From the NCBI GenBank assembly GCA_030063045.1, contig JAQSEB010000166.1, positions 467,001 to 531,000 on the forward strand: 64,000 nucleotides of DNA. Reading direction: 5' to 3'. Made by a program: the position numbers and the translations under genes. This DNA comes from Pratylenchus scribneri. Taxonomy: Eukaryota; Nematoda; Chromadorea; Rhabditida; Pratylenchidae. Position 1 is the first letter of the stretch. Each line of letters starts with the position of its first letter. Below the pieces are notes generated by a model. That model was not told the DNA's origin. It was given only the letters and a program-made list of their open reading frames with translations, and did no database searches. Below, piece by piece: positions 34,790-44,921 of this stretch.

Positions 34790-37700
34790 TCAGATTCGTG
34801 GACTTGTATTTGCAGACAAAATGCGATTTTGTGAATTGGCAACTAGAATGCGTGGTGATGAAGTTGGAATGTCGATCACGCGATTCGGATGAGGCTTCAG
34901 GCAGGCAATTTGTTTGAAAATTGCCATACATTCTTTTCGTATGGTGCGGTTAACGGTCAAACAAAGAATTGATGGGAGGGCTAAAATAAAATCTTTTTCA
35001 AAATATTTATTTATAGCATAAGGACAACAAGGACTAAGTCAATTTATAAATATAAAAGCTATTATTACGTTACTGGATCTCTTCAACTATATCTTAAATT
35101 GGAATTTTTTTAACTCTTTTTTACGCTATTAGGTGTAAATGGACAATTCAGATAAAACCAAAAAAAACACACATTGAACCAACAATGAGCCCAATGTGCC
35201 AAACGTTATTGAGACAACTATGTTCACTTCTATGAACATCAATAGGACATAGTAGAGACAAACTGCCGCGTTGAGGGCACTGATCAAGAGGATTTGGATG
35301 AATACTTGCTGAATTTAATATAAAGCGAATACAAATATAATTAATTTTTGTACTTTTGTTTCTTGCGAATTCCAAGCCGACTGGCTCCCCAATTGTTGTT
35401 TTTTGAAGAAGGAAATCATGAATATAAGGTAAAATAGCAGTATCAAAATGGGCACACTGACATCATGCACCAACTCGATTGGACTGATATACTGCTGAGG
35501 GAGGGGAGGGGGGATAGATTAATCGACATTTGCGGATCCGACACTTGCGGACGAAACGGTCTGGTACCGATGATGATAAAGCTGCTGCGGCAATGTTTAT
35601 AGCATTTTATTAAGCTTAAAATTAACCATAAAATAATATATAAGCTTTAGCAAATATTGAATATTCACCTAGTTATGGCCAAAAAACCGCCAGAAAAACA
35701 ATTTTTAATTAAAATAACGGTTTTTTGGCCATAACTCGGTGAATATACATTATTGGCTAAAGCTTTAGATATCATTTTCTGGCTAATTTTTTGCCTCATA
35801 AAATGTGATAATAAATGCCACAGCAACTTTAGTACCATCGGCACCAGACCATTTCGTCCGCAAATGTCGTAATACAGGATAAAGAAATTAAATTGAATCT
35901 ATTCTAGCATAACAAATTCTAACAAATTCATCCATTCCGTCAATGTAATAAGCATGCGGTTTAAAATCGCACCCATAGTTTATTGCGCTGAAGAGGCATG
36001 CTTTGTCAACAAATATGAAATAGATTGTGTAGGCCAAAATGAGCATAAGCCAGAACTGCGAGGGAAAAAGTCGGATGAGTGCGTAAAATAAAATAAAAAA
36101 TGCAAACCCATGTTTTATTGCCTCCAAACAGGGTTTTGGCAAAATGTGGACGGCACATTTCCAAGCAACGAGTGGCGGCCAACAAAACGGTCGCAGACGT
36201 TTCAAAGGCGTAAAAGACTGTAAATATATAATAATAAAAATTTATAAAACAACTATTGGTAAATGTGAGAAATAGTATTTAACCGAAATATAGATAATTA
36301 ATCCATTATCTTACCATAAATTATGCATTTTGAAAAATATTCTTAATTAATATTATTTTATAAAAAAAATCTTTTTATTCTATAATATATTAAAATTTAA
36401 TCGCAACAATGTTAAGTTTAAAAAAGAAAATTTCGTCAGCCCGTTCTGGCAAATGTTTTATAACATGGGAAGACAATTCCTAAATAGATAAAGGGCGATG
36501 ACAAATGTGGGCGATTTATAAAATGATGGAAATGCATATTAATTTGAATAGAAATAAATATAAAATTGAGTTAAAAATTAGAAAAAACATTCTTCATCCA
36601 AATAAATTTTTTAAACTCAAACATTATTATTATGTTTCTGTTCCTTTATACAATGTTGTATTTTTGTTTTCCCAATTATTATTTTTATTTTTCCAAACAT
36701 TTTTATGTTTTTGTTTTTCTATACATTGTTGTGTTTTTGTTCTCCCAAACATTGTTTTGTTTTTATTCTCTAAAACATTATTTTTTATTTCCCAAACATT
36801 GCTATTTATTATGTTTTTATTTATCCAAATATTTTTGTGTTTAAGATTTTTTCAACATGTTTTTTCTAACATTTTAATTTTATATAAATTTAGTTAAATT
36901 TTAAATCAAAAAATTAAATTAGCATTTGCACTGTTTTAAGAACCGCCACATTTTCATTGTTTAGGAATTTTCTATAACCGTTTTTATAATACGCAGTATA
37001 TTTTTTTTGGCCTACAAACTCACAATTTCCATAAATAGCAGAAGCGTACATCAATTTTGGACTTGAGCAATAGACGGAGCCTTGGATGCCCCAAATGCCG
37101 TGCATAAGGTTATCGGCGAGGGAGGACATTTCTATCAAAGAAAGGCAAAACAAAGTTTTGTAACAACTTTGCTCCCGGTGACGCCAAAGAGCGGGCACAC
37201 ATGGGATGTATAATAACTATAAAATTAATATTAATTTTATATTAAATGCGATATAAATATTAATACAATATTTTTGGGACTGAGTACAAATTCAACATCT
37301 CATAGAGTAATGATAATGATATGATTTAAATAAAAAATTGCAATAAAATAATGTCAAAAACAAATTGACGCTAGTAGCAAGTAACGGCTTTTTGAAAATT
37401 TTTTTTCAAAATCATGAAATGATATACCAATTGACTCGTTTCGACGAGCTGAGCAAGAAAATGCTATTGGTTTCACATAAAACGCAAAAATAAAAGAGTT
37501 ATAGTCGCGCAAAGGAAATACGGATTGGAACTGCTCCGGTGGGCATTTCAGAGTGGACTCCTCCGTGTGCTCCGCCTCCGCGCGACCAGACGAGTTTGTG
37601 GCTCGCTGCACTCACCACAAGCCCGTCCAGTTCCAGCGCTTCAGCTACGCACACTCAGGAGCCCACTCTTACATTCCTCCACAGTTCCAGCACATTCCAG

Positions 37701-38037
37701 CGAGACTTAGAAAAAAAAATAAAAAAATTTTTCAAAAAGCCATTTCTTGCAACTAGTGCCAACAAATTTTATATCATGATATCCGGTGTGAATGACTATA
37801 GCTGTAAGTGAAACGGTAAACTTTCGAAAATCTTTGTGGAAAATATTAGTAAAATTATTTAGCAATGTAATATACTTAATAAATTTTGCAAACTACCACA
37901 AATAGTAGAGAAAGTGCGACGTGAATTGTGCCCAAAACAATTTGGCGTCGATCTTCCAATGGGATTTGCTCAACTGAATAGCTACTGCAATTGTAGAGCA
38001 GTTGGAATTTGGTCGGCTCGAATAGATATATTTCCAT
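34790..38037 (-). CDS. Serpentine chemoreceptor, class Srt (srt-A)
   Basis: Seven exons: 38037-37897, 37216-37024, 36217-36108, 36055-35924, 35491-35354, 35308-35173, 34980-34790; 346 residues, normal for Srt. Landmarks: LYNCSSYS near the extracellular N terminus, LLYIPCVPALWRHREQSCYK (TM1-TM2 loop), GSVYCSSP before TM3, ATRCLEMCRPHFAKTLFGG (end of TM3), FWLMLILAYTIYF (TM4), SPIELVHDVSVPILILL (TM5), LLISALNAAVCLYYVLL (TM6), LTVNRTIRKEC (end of TM7). A 52-bp intron (36056-36107, donor GTTTGC) joins NKTW to FWLM; reading straight through it would look like a frameshift. Srt receptors are nematode-only 7TM proteins of sensory neurons; the ligand is unknown. Intron 1 holds a GC-rich transposon and intron 4 a Mutator-like MITE. 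Paralogue and neighbour of srt-B, same strand. Confidence 0.87.
35524..35869. mobile_element. Mutator-like MITE family A (CGGACGAAACGG), copy 1
   Basis: Inverted termini CGACATTTGCGG / CCGCAAATGTCG, a second terminal motif ACTTGCGGACGAAACGG with its complement, and long inverted arms including TTATGGCCAAAAAACCG / CGGTTTTTTGGCCATAA. Same family as 47490-47828 and 59133-59511. No exact target duplication seen for this copy. In srt-A intron 4. Confidence 0.8.
37367..37760. mobile_element. hAT-like element carrying a GC-rich cargo
   Basis: Inverted termini GACGCTAGTAGCAAGTAACG and the imperfect reverse (..CTTGCAACTAGTGCC), inner inverted GGCTTTTTGAAAA/TTTTCAAAAAGCC, and an exact 8-bp target duplication AACAAATT (37359-37366, 37761-37768). 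Between about 37520 and 37705 the sequence changes abruptly to GC-rich DNA open in several frames; the frame with RFSYAHSGAHSYIPPQF looks protein-like but matches nothing I recognise. A captured host fragment is possible. In srt-A intron 1. Confidence 0.7.
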
Positions 38038-39579
38038 TTTGTTAAAAAATTATTTGATTTTTATCTAATTTAATGAATAGATTTAATAAGTAAATTGCCT
38101 TATTTTTGCCTTTTATTCGGCGTACAGACACTTGGTCGAAAGAAGAAATATTTTCATTTGGTCGAAAAAGATAAAACAGGGCAATTCATGGGCTGTTTAT
38201 TGCCAATTACATATTTTTAGTGGTTTTCGACAATCCAAAATCCGATTTTGTCATACCCTTGAAAATATTCAATTTATACTTAAATTGGCCATGAATAATC
38301 CTGATATAAATTTTTCGACCAAATGACAATATTCCGTCTTTCGACCAAATGGTTTTTCGACCAAGTATCATGTAGCCTTTTATTCATTTTTTAGCGTTAA
38401 TTATCCGTGGCATATAATGAGATCACGGGGATTAAGGATAGTGCTAAAATGCGAATGAATAATCAAGGCATGGATAAGGAATGCTTAGCTTTGGCCATTT
38501 TCCAAAAAAATATCCACGGATACTAACCATTCTCTGCCCTTTATAGAGTACTGTAAAATTTTTATGAATTTTGTTTACTCAAATTTAAATATTAATTGCC
38601 ATAATAAAAAATTAAACCTTTTTTTTCTGTACTAAAATAATTTTACTTATCTTATTTGTTTCTAAATATAATCGTGTTGTGCCATCTTCAAAATAAAAAA
38701 AACCGGCATGGATCCAAAAAATGGAAAAATTCAGCTAAATACTATAAGGGTTGCGGATGGTCTGCGGATGCGGATAGTCAAAGTGCGCATAACGGATAAT
38801 GCGAATAATCCGGGTGCGCGGGTAAAGAACGTTTAGATTGGCTCAAAATCTTGCGAATAACCACCTTTACGTGTAATCGTTACGCCCACGGATTCACATA
38901 TTTGGCTAAATTTTTTATTTATTGACAGAGTGGAAATGGAAAATTATTTATTTAGAGGAGAATTACTATATATTAATTAAAATGAATTTAATTTATGATT
39001 ATTTACATAAAACATGTTCATATTTAAACAGGGGCTTATTTTGTTGCCCTTACATTATATTCCCTCTTATTGCTTATTTAACCTAATGAACATTGGTGCT
39101 TGCTTTTTTGTAATTATTGGAAATAAAAGAATTAGCAAAGTTTGGAAGCAAAAAGGTGTTAGCAAGAAAACAATTATCATCAAACAGCATAAAATAATGC
39201 AATAAAAAAAATACGGATATATTTATGTGAATATGCCCATTTTTGGCAAATAACGAGGCAGTCCTTCAATACAATCTTTGACGACTACTTTCGACCAATT
39301 CTCTTCGTCCGTAAAGAAATTGTGAGAGGCAGGTGATATTTAAACTAATTTGAGTAATAAATATGATTCTCAGAATTATATGGCACAAATGAAAAAATGT
39401 GACAATCTTATTAATTTTATTCATTTTCTTTAAAGAAATAAATTTATCATATTTTTTTAAAAACTGTTTTATACAAATCTATTGTGAAATTTTTGTAATT
39501 TAAATGTGCAATTCAAGCAAAAATTCGAATTAATTGCAATTAATTCCATAATATCAATAATATTACATATAATATTCTC
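38038..39579. other. srt-A upstream region with foldback and GCGGAT repeats
   Basis: Promoter side of srt-A. Holds a foldback at 38119-38374, a stretch (38400-38900) with dispersed ATCCGTGG/GCGGATGCGGATA words, a hydrophobic 63-codon plus-strand frame at 39014-39205 with no recognised domain (not called), and the second copy of the 34455-34640 flank at 39395-39580. Confidence 0.4.
38119..38374. mobile_element. Foldback element, ACTTGGTCGAAA termini
   Basis: Inverted CACTTGGTCGAAAG near the left end and TTTTTCGACCAAGTATC near the right, each accompanied by a second CATTTGGTCGAAA / TTTCGACCAAATG pair. An 11-bp direct repeat GCCTTTTATTC flanks it (38108-38118, 38375-38385). Confidence 0.65.
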
Positions 39580-39759
39580 GGTACTTATGTAGTTTGTATC
39601 CCCTTTTTTGGGAAAGTGCTTGGTCCCCCCTTTGGTTTGTCATATTTTGGGTTAGGGTCAATTAGGGTTGTGTTAGGGTTAGGATGGGATGAGTATCATC
39701 TTACTTATATCCTAAACCCAAACCCTAACTCAAACCCTAAAACCATAGGGAGGACCAAG

Positions 39760-39933
39760 TGACACTGGCGTGAAAAGACAGCTGTTATCTCTAGGCAAAG
39801 ACACTTTATAAGATCCGATTTATTCACTATTTGTTCACTTTTTATTTAATCGCCGTCGGCGAATAGCCGATAGAACGGAGTGACTCGAACCTATTGAATA
39901 AAGTTATTGCCTCCCAAAATCTGTCCTCTTTCA
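39760..39933 (+). repeat. 5' LTR
   Basis: TGACACTGGCG ... CTCTTTCA, 174 bp, reads identically to 40915-41088. Confidence 0.9.
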
Positions 39934-40914
39934 TGGCGACCCTGGCACCATTCTATTCGCGTCTATTTCGTTGACAATGGCGACCCGGCCAAATCCTTTT
40001 AAAAGCCGAATTGCGACGACCAAGAGCAACTAAATTTCACCAATATTCCTACAAATTTGTGGTTTTATGCCGATGAAGGAAAACAACTGCAGAATGGTTG
40101 ATCGGAGGCTTTCATTTCTTTCACTCTGATCTGCGGCATTGAACTACACCTTCATCCGATGCGTCAGTTACTTTATGGGCTCCAGTTACTGAACGCCAAC
40201 GCTGTGTTTATCTCCTTTTTCATGGCCGAAGTCAGGTGAAGAATTTTAACAACATAAACCAGCCCAACAGATTCACACTAAAAATGACAAAAATGCAAAT
40301 AATTTACAACGATCCTCATCGAAATATCACATTTAATGGCCAATTTCATCACATTTCTACCTTGATGACAATGTTTTCATTCTCCTCTTTTGGTGATTGA
40401 AAATAAAAAAAAATCGGCCGAAGGAAAAGAACCAGACGGCAAGCAGCAGCAATTTTCTGAGAATCAGAATCAGAAACAACAAATTGAATTGTGGGCGGAA
40501 AATTAATCAACAATTAATCAAAGAAATGCTGTGGGAGCTGAAACGACAAGCTGTGGGAGCAAAAGAAAGGCTGTGTGAGCCAAAAATTCGCTGGAATAAG
40601 AGGCAACGGAAGCAAAAACAATCCAGCGAAGAAGCCCAGAGGAAATTAATGATTGAAGAAACCGCTACTGCTGAGGATCGATGCTGGCAACAACAAAGAT
40701 TCAAAAATTGGCCAAGTGTTCTGGAGGATCACGGACTGATGTGAGGACAGCCGTTCATTGGGAGAAGGGAAGAGGAAAAGGATTTTGGCCGGACAAAAAG
40801 AAGAAAAGAGGCAATAAAGAAGATGGAAGATGAACAAATGAGATGACAAAAAGATGCCAATCTAATAAGGAATATTTTGGTTGCGCGAGGCCGCGCAAAG
40901 AGGAAGATGGGAAG

Positions 40915-41088
40915 TGACACTGGCGTGAAAAGACAGCTGTTATCTCTAGGCAAAGACACTTTATAAGATCCGATTTATTCACTATTTGTTCACTTTTTAT
41001 TTAATCGCCGTCGGCGAATAGCCGATAGAACGGAGTGACTCGAACCTATTGAATAAAGTTATTGCCTCCCAAAATCTGTCCTCTTTCA
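40915..41088 (+). repeat. 3' LTR
   Basis: Same 174-bp sequence as the 5' LTR, preceded by a purine tract. Confidence 0.9.
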
Positions 41089-41236
41089 CAAGCACTTTCT
41101 CAAAAAGGGGATACAAACTTCATAACATAAGTACCATTTTCTTAATTAAATAAATTTTAAAAATATAAGTAAGAATAAAGGATGCAAATGCAAATTTTTT
41201 TATCATTTGTTTTGTGCATTTTTTGTATTCATCTTC

Positions 41237-44200
41237 TCATTTCGAAGTGTGTCCCCATTTTGTAATTTTATGCTTCTGCTTGGGCTGGACAGTAACGGTA
41301 ATCCCATTAAAATGTTGTTTTTGAAAATGTTTTGGCCAAAACAATTTGTAAAACATCATTCGGCAATCATGACGGATTGTTTTATTTAATGCCAAATAAA
41401 TGACCGGAGGAAATCCGTGCACATGGAACCTTATTAGAAAATTGTTTTGAATTTATTTTATTTGGAAGAAATGCATGGAAAATTTCTAATGATCAAAATA
41501 TAAAAATAATTTTAAATATTGCAACTGATTTTGTTTTCGGTTTGCTCTAATTTTCTTACAGCCTTAATCTATGGATCTTCGATTCTATAAAATCTCTGCT
41601 GTTTTGTTTATAAAAATTCAAATCAAAAAAATTTTAATCAATTTGAATCAATGTTTTATGACCAATTGTAATTTTGGTTTTAAGCCGGTTTAACATTTTT
41701 AAAAACCAATAATTTATTCAAAATTAACATTTTCCTATGTAAATCAACTTTGCCGAATCGAAAGTGCCCACAAATTAAATCTCTAGGCTAGCTACAAGTT
41801 GAGATATGGCCAAAGGTCACGAACAACAATGTCTGTCCCTATATTATTTTTGGAGATTGGAAAAAAGAGATTGACTACAATGTTATGTAATTGAATTTCG
41901 TAAATTCCAATTTCAATTTTTGGTACTATCCCATTATAAGGGGGGGGGGGGGGGCAATTCATTATAAGGGGGGCAGGTCATTATAAGGGGGGGGGGGGGG
42001 GGGGGGGGCAGTCATTATAAAGGGGGGGCAGCTTATCTTTCTCTTGCCCCCCCCCCCCTTATAATGACCTGCCCTCCCCCCTTTATAATGACCAAAGTCA
42101 ATTTACACTTGCCCCCCCCCCCCTTATAATGACCTGCCCCCCTTATAATGACCTTACTGCCCCCCCCCCCTTATAATGGGATAGTACCCAATTTTTAGTT
42201 AATTAATTTTTTATTTTAATTCTATTTTTTAATCCTTATTTTACTTTTAAACTGTTTTCTTCGTCCAATATTTCCTGTCAATCATCCTACGTAAAATATA
42301 ATTCTCCCTTCTTAATATTCATTAATTTCCTTCTTTATCTTATAATTCCTTCTAGGCATTGCAAAATCCCTCTTTTGATGTTCTCTTCATCCTTCTGGTG
42401 ATACCGTATAGAGTATATACTTTTTTTGAATTCCTCACTCTCTGATAATTCCACACTCTCCACTTTGAGAGCCCATAACTCTTTGGCAAGTTAAACTTAA
42501 AAAATATTTTAATGCATTTTCTTAGTTCCCTAAAACTCTATAAAATCAGCTATAATTTATTCAAAAATATCCAAAATTAAGAAGTTAGACCCCAAATTTT
42601 CCCAATTTTTGAAGGATTTTAAAATAATTCCCCATGGAGAATTAAAAGAGCAAATACTTACTTGCATTTGTCTCTTTCTTTCCCCCTTCATCCAGCCCAA
42701 TTTTTTGGCCGCCTACCCTAATTAAATATCATAGCAGAAGGCATATCTTTCTTCTCCCATTCATTGATTATGCGAATTGCTTTTTTCCAATTTATTTTTG
42801 AACATTTTTTATCACAATTTATTTGGATAATAACCAGTGCTGCGCGTCAGCTATTTTGAGCCCCAGCCCCGGCCCCGGGCCCCGGCTTTTCAAAATTTTG
42901 GCCCCGGCCCCGGCCCCAGCCCCGGAGCTTAACACCTGGCCCCGGCCCCAGCCCCGGGGTTGCCCCGGGGCCGGCCCCGGACAAATAGGAAAAAATTTTT
43001 TTTTGCTTCAAAATTTTGAAAAATTTTTTAAAATCAAAGAAATTTTATAAAAATTATTAAATTATTTAATGTATTTTTAATTTTTAGCTATCTATCCTCG
43101 AAATATAACGATATATACATTATTTCATTTTCAAAAAATATAATTTAACCCTCCAAAATCAAAATAATGGCCATAATTTTCGTTAAATTCGGGGCCGGCC
43201 CCGGGGCTGGCCCCGACCCTCAGAAAGTTGGCCCCAGCCCCGGCCCCGAGCCCCGGGTTTTCAGGATCTCAGCCCCGGCCCCAGCCCCAGCCCCGGGGCC
43301 GGGGCCGCCCCGGGGCTGGCCCCGGAGCCGGGGCCCGGGGCCCGCGCAGCACTGATAATAACACATTCCTATTTGTGAAATTGTGTATTGAATTTTGGGC
43401 ACCAATTATATTAATTTAAAATTAAATTCTACCATGCAAATTGGGCCAATGTAATCAACCATTGTGGTGGAATGATATAATAAATGGCCACATAAATGGT
43501 GGCACCGATGAGATTGATGGCGGAAATTAGGAAAACTTGCAAAAATGCCTTCAAAATAAATAAAAAATAAAATAAAATAAAAACATTTTCCGTTGCTGAC
43601 CAATTTTTGAGGACGCGAAATGGCTTGGCCCAGCCCAAATGAACGCGTTTTGATGCACATTGCAATGATAAAAACGCCATAAAAGAGAGGGGACAAAACG
43701 ACAATGGCGCCATTATGGATGACATGGACGGGGTTAGCAAAATGCTCATCCAATTCGAGACGATAGCCAACGAATGGATTATTGGACCAAGCGAATATGA
43801 TGCTGGAAAAGAGGCCAGGTGGCCAAAAAATGACACGTAGAATTGTGTAAAATGTGCAAAATGTAAGCCAAATGTGAATTCGAATGCCGGAGAAAAGCAT
43901 TTCGGTTAGGGATGGCGATAAAATGTCCAAGCAACGATTGAAGGCCAAAACCTATGGAAAATTATAATTTTAATTTAAATAATTTAGTTCCTTAAATAAA
44001 ATAAATAGTTAATAATTATTGAAAAATGAATTAATTTTTTTTATATATTAATAAAATTAATAAAAGATTAAATAATAAATCAAATAAATTAGTGTTATTT
44101 AATATAAAAAATTTACCAAATCAGCAATGCTTTCGGCATTCCAGAAAGCTTAAATTTAATTTTATTAATCAGTGAGGGTCAATTTTTGAAATTGATTTAC

Positions 44201-44921
44201 CAATTTACAGCCTCTGATTATTACATCTACATCCCCTAATTTTGAAAATTTTTTATGATTTTTAAATTTAATTTTTCTCCGAATTTTATCGATTTAAAAT
44301 TATTTCGAAGGATTAATTTAACTTAAAAAATTTATTCGAAAATATTTTTGCTAAAAATTATGAACTTTTCATTCAATCTCAAAAATAACTAAATTTACAT
44401 TTCAATGACATATATAACTTTTTTGAGCTGTTGATAATTTCTTTGAATTATAGAGGAAAACAGGAAACTTAGCAGACTTTTCAAATTTTTGTGTTTATAG
44501 CTTCAAATATTGGTAACTAATTGCATTTCCAATTTTATGGATCAATAAACAGATAAAAAGATGGTTAAATTTAACTACCGGTTGCACAAATGCCAAGGAA
44601 ATAATTGAAAATTGGACTGCTGCAAAAAACAATGCCATTTAGACTGAACACCGCATGAACATAGCCAACAATCCAGAGAATTGCCAAATCGAAAATGCCA
44701 ATGTAGAACAATAATTTGTAGCAGGCATTTTCGTGAATATGTTTCCAAATTGAAATCATACATGGAATATAGAGGAAATAATAAATTGTGCAAAGTGTCA
44801 AAAGGGCATAGGCCTCCGGAACGAATTGATGCCTTTGCTCAAAAGGGACCGAATCCACATTGATTCCAGTGCAATTATACAGATGTGACCATTCCGAATG
44901 GCGAAATAGGAATATTTCCAT
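41237..44921 (-). CDS. Serpentine chemoreceptor, class Srt (srt-B)
   Basis: Five exons: 44921-44579, 44148-44117, 43951-43601, 43548-43433, 41429-41237; 344 residues. Landmarks: LYNCTGINVDSVP (N terminus), FLYIPCMISIWKHI, NACYKLLFYIGIFDLAIL (TM2), FCSSPIFNYFLG, FWNAESIADL on a 32-bp micro-exon, VLAFNRCLDILSP, FAWSNNPFVGY, HVIHNGAIVVLSPLFYGVF (TM5), VFLISAINLIGATIYVAIYY (TM6), HGFPPVIYLALNKTIRHDC (TM7), basic tail. The micro-exon restores the TM3 segment aligned with FYAFETSATVLLA of srt-A. The last intron (41430-43432) is 2 kb and carries a poly-G foldback and a GC-rich element; the long distance can easily cause exon 5 to be missed. Chemosensory role inferred from family. Srt-B has introns at different places from srt-A, so the pair is not a very recent duplication. 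Confidence 0.88.
41922..42188. mobile_element. Poly-G/poly-C foldback element
   Basis: Inverted termini GGTACTATCCCATTATAAGG / CCTTATAATGGGATAGTACC and an exact 8-bp target duplication CAATTTTT (41914-41921, 42189-42196). The interior is several repeats of TCATTATAA plus G-runs (up to about 22 G) on the left half and matching C-runs on the right half. In srt-B intron 4. Confidence 0.85.
42835..43354. mobile_element. hAT-like GC-rich minisatellite element (GGCCCC)n
   Basis: Perfect inverted termini CAGTGCTGCGCG / CGCGCAGCACTG with an exact 8-bp target duplication ATAATAAC (42827-42834, 43355-43362). Terminal blocks are degenerate GCCCCGGCCCCAGCCCC repeats, the centre (42970-43180) is AT-rich. 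Same plan as 29433-29943. Frames through it give Gly/Pro/Ala-rich peptides that are not genes. Confidence 0.87.

Larger units (their letters stand above)
39760..41088 (+). mobile_element. Short LTR retrotransposon (TRIM-like), identical LTRs
   Basis: Two direct 174-bp LTRs (39760-39933, 40915-41088) that read identically, start TG and end CA, flanked by a 4-bp target duplication CAAG (39756-39759, 41089-41092). A primer-binding-site candidate TGGCGACCCTGGCACC begins at 39934, directly after LTR 1; a polypurine tract AAAGAGGAAGATGGGAAG directly precedes LTR 2. The 981-bp interior has one 115-codon frame (40397-40744) rich in Lys/Gln/Arg without protease, RT or integrase motifs, so it depends on another element in trans. 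Identical LTRs indicate a recent insertion. Confidence 0.9.
39580..41135. mobile_element. Telomere-like foldback, copy 2, split by an LTR element
   Basis: Left arm GGTACTTATGTAGTTTGTAT and right arm ATACAAACTTCATAACATAA then GTACC, with GGGTTAGGGTCAATTAGGG inside and CCTAAACCCAAACCCTAACT on the other side. The right arm is interrupted at GGACCAAG/CACTTT by the LTR element 39760-41088. Same family as 24909-25142. Confidence 0.7.

Noticed and set aside
35888..36205. Apparent frameshift in srt-A around FILRTH/LIRLFP
   Set aside because: A 52-bp intron with donor GTTTGC and acceptor CCCTCGCAG (36056-36107) restores the Srt pattern, so no frameshift is needed.
36505..36897. 130-codon Phe/Tyr-rich frame on the plus strand
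   Set aside because: Low-complexity T-rich DNA inside srt-A intron 2; imperfect repeats of TTTTTGTTTTCCCAA-like words, no membrane-protein signature.
39014..39205. Hydrophobic 63-codon plus-strand frame as a receptor fragment
   Set aside because: No receptor landmark residues; a single hydrophobic stretch in AT-rich DNA is expected by chance.
40397..40744. 115-codon frame inside the LTR element as a gag gene
   Set aside because: Lys/Gln/Arg-rich without zinc knuckle, protease or other retroelement motif; noted but not called as a gene.
42823..43405. Pro/Ala/Gly-rich frames on both strands
   Set aside because: Translations of the GGCCCC minisatellite element; low complexity in every frame.
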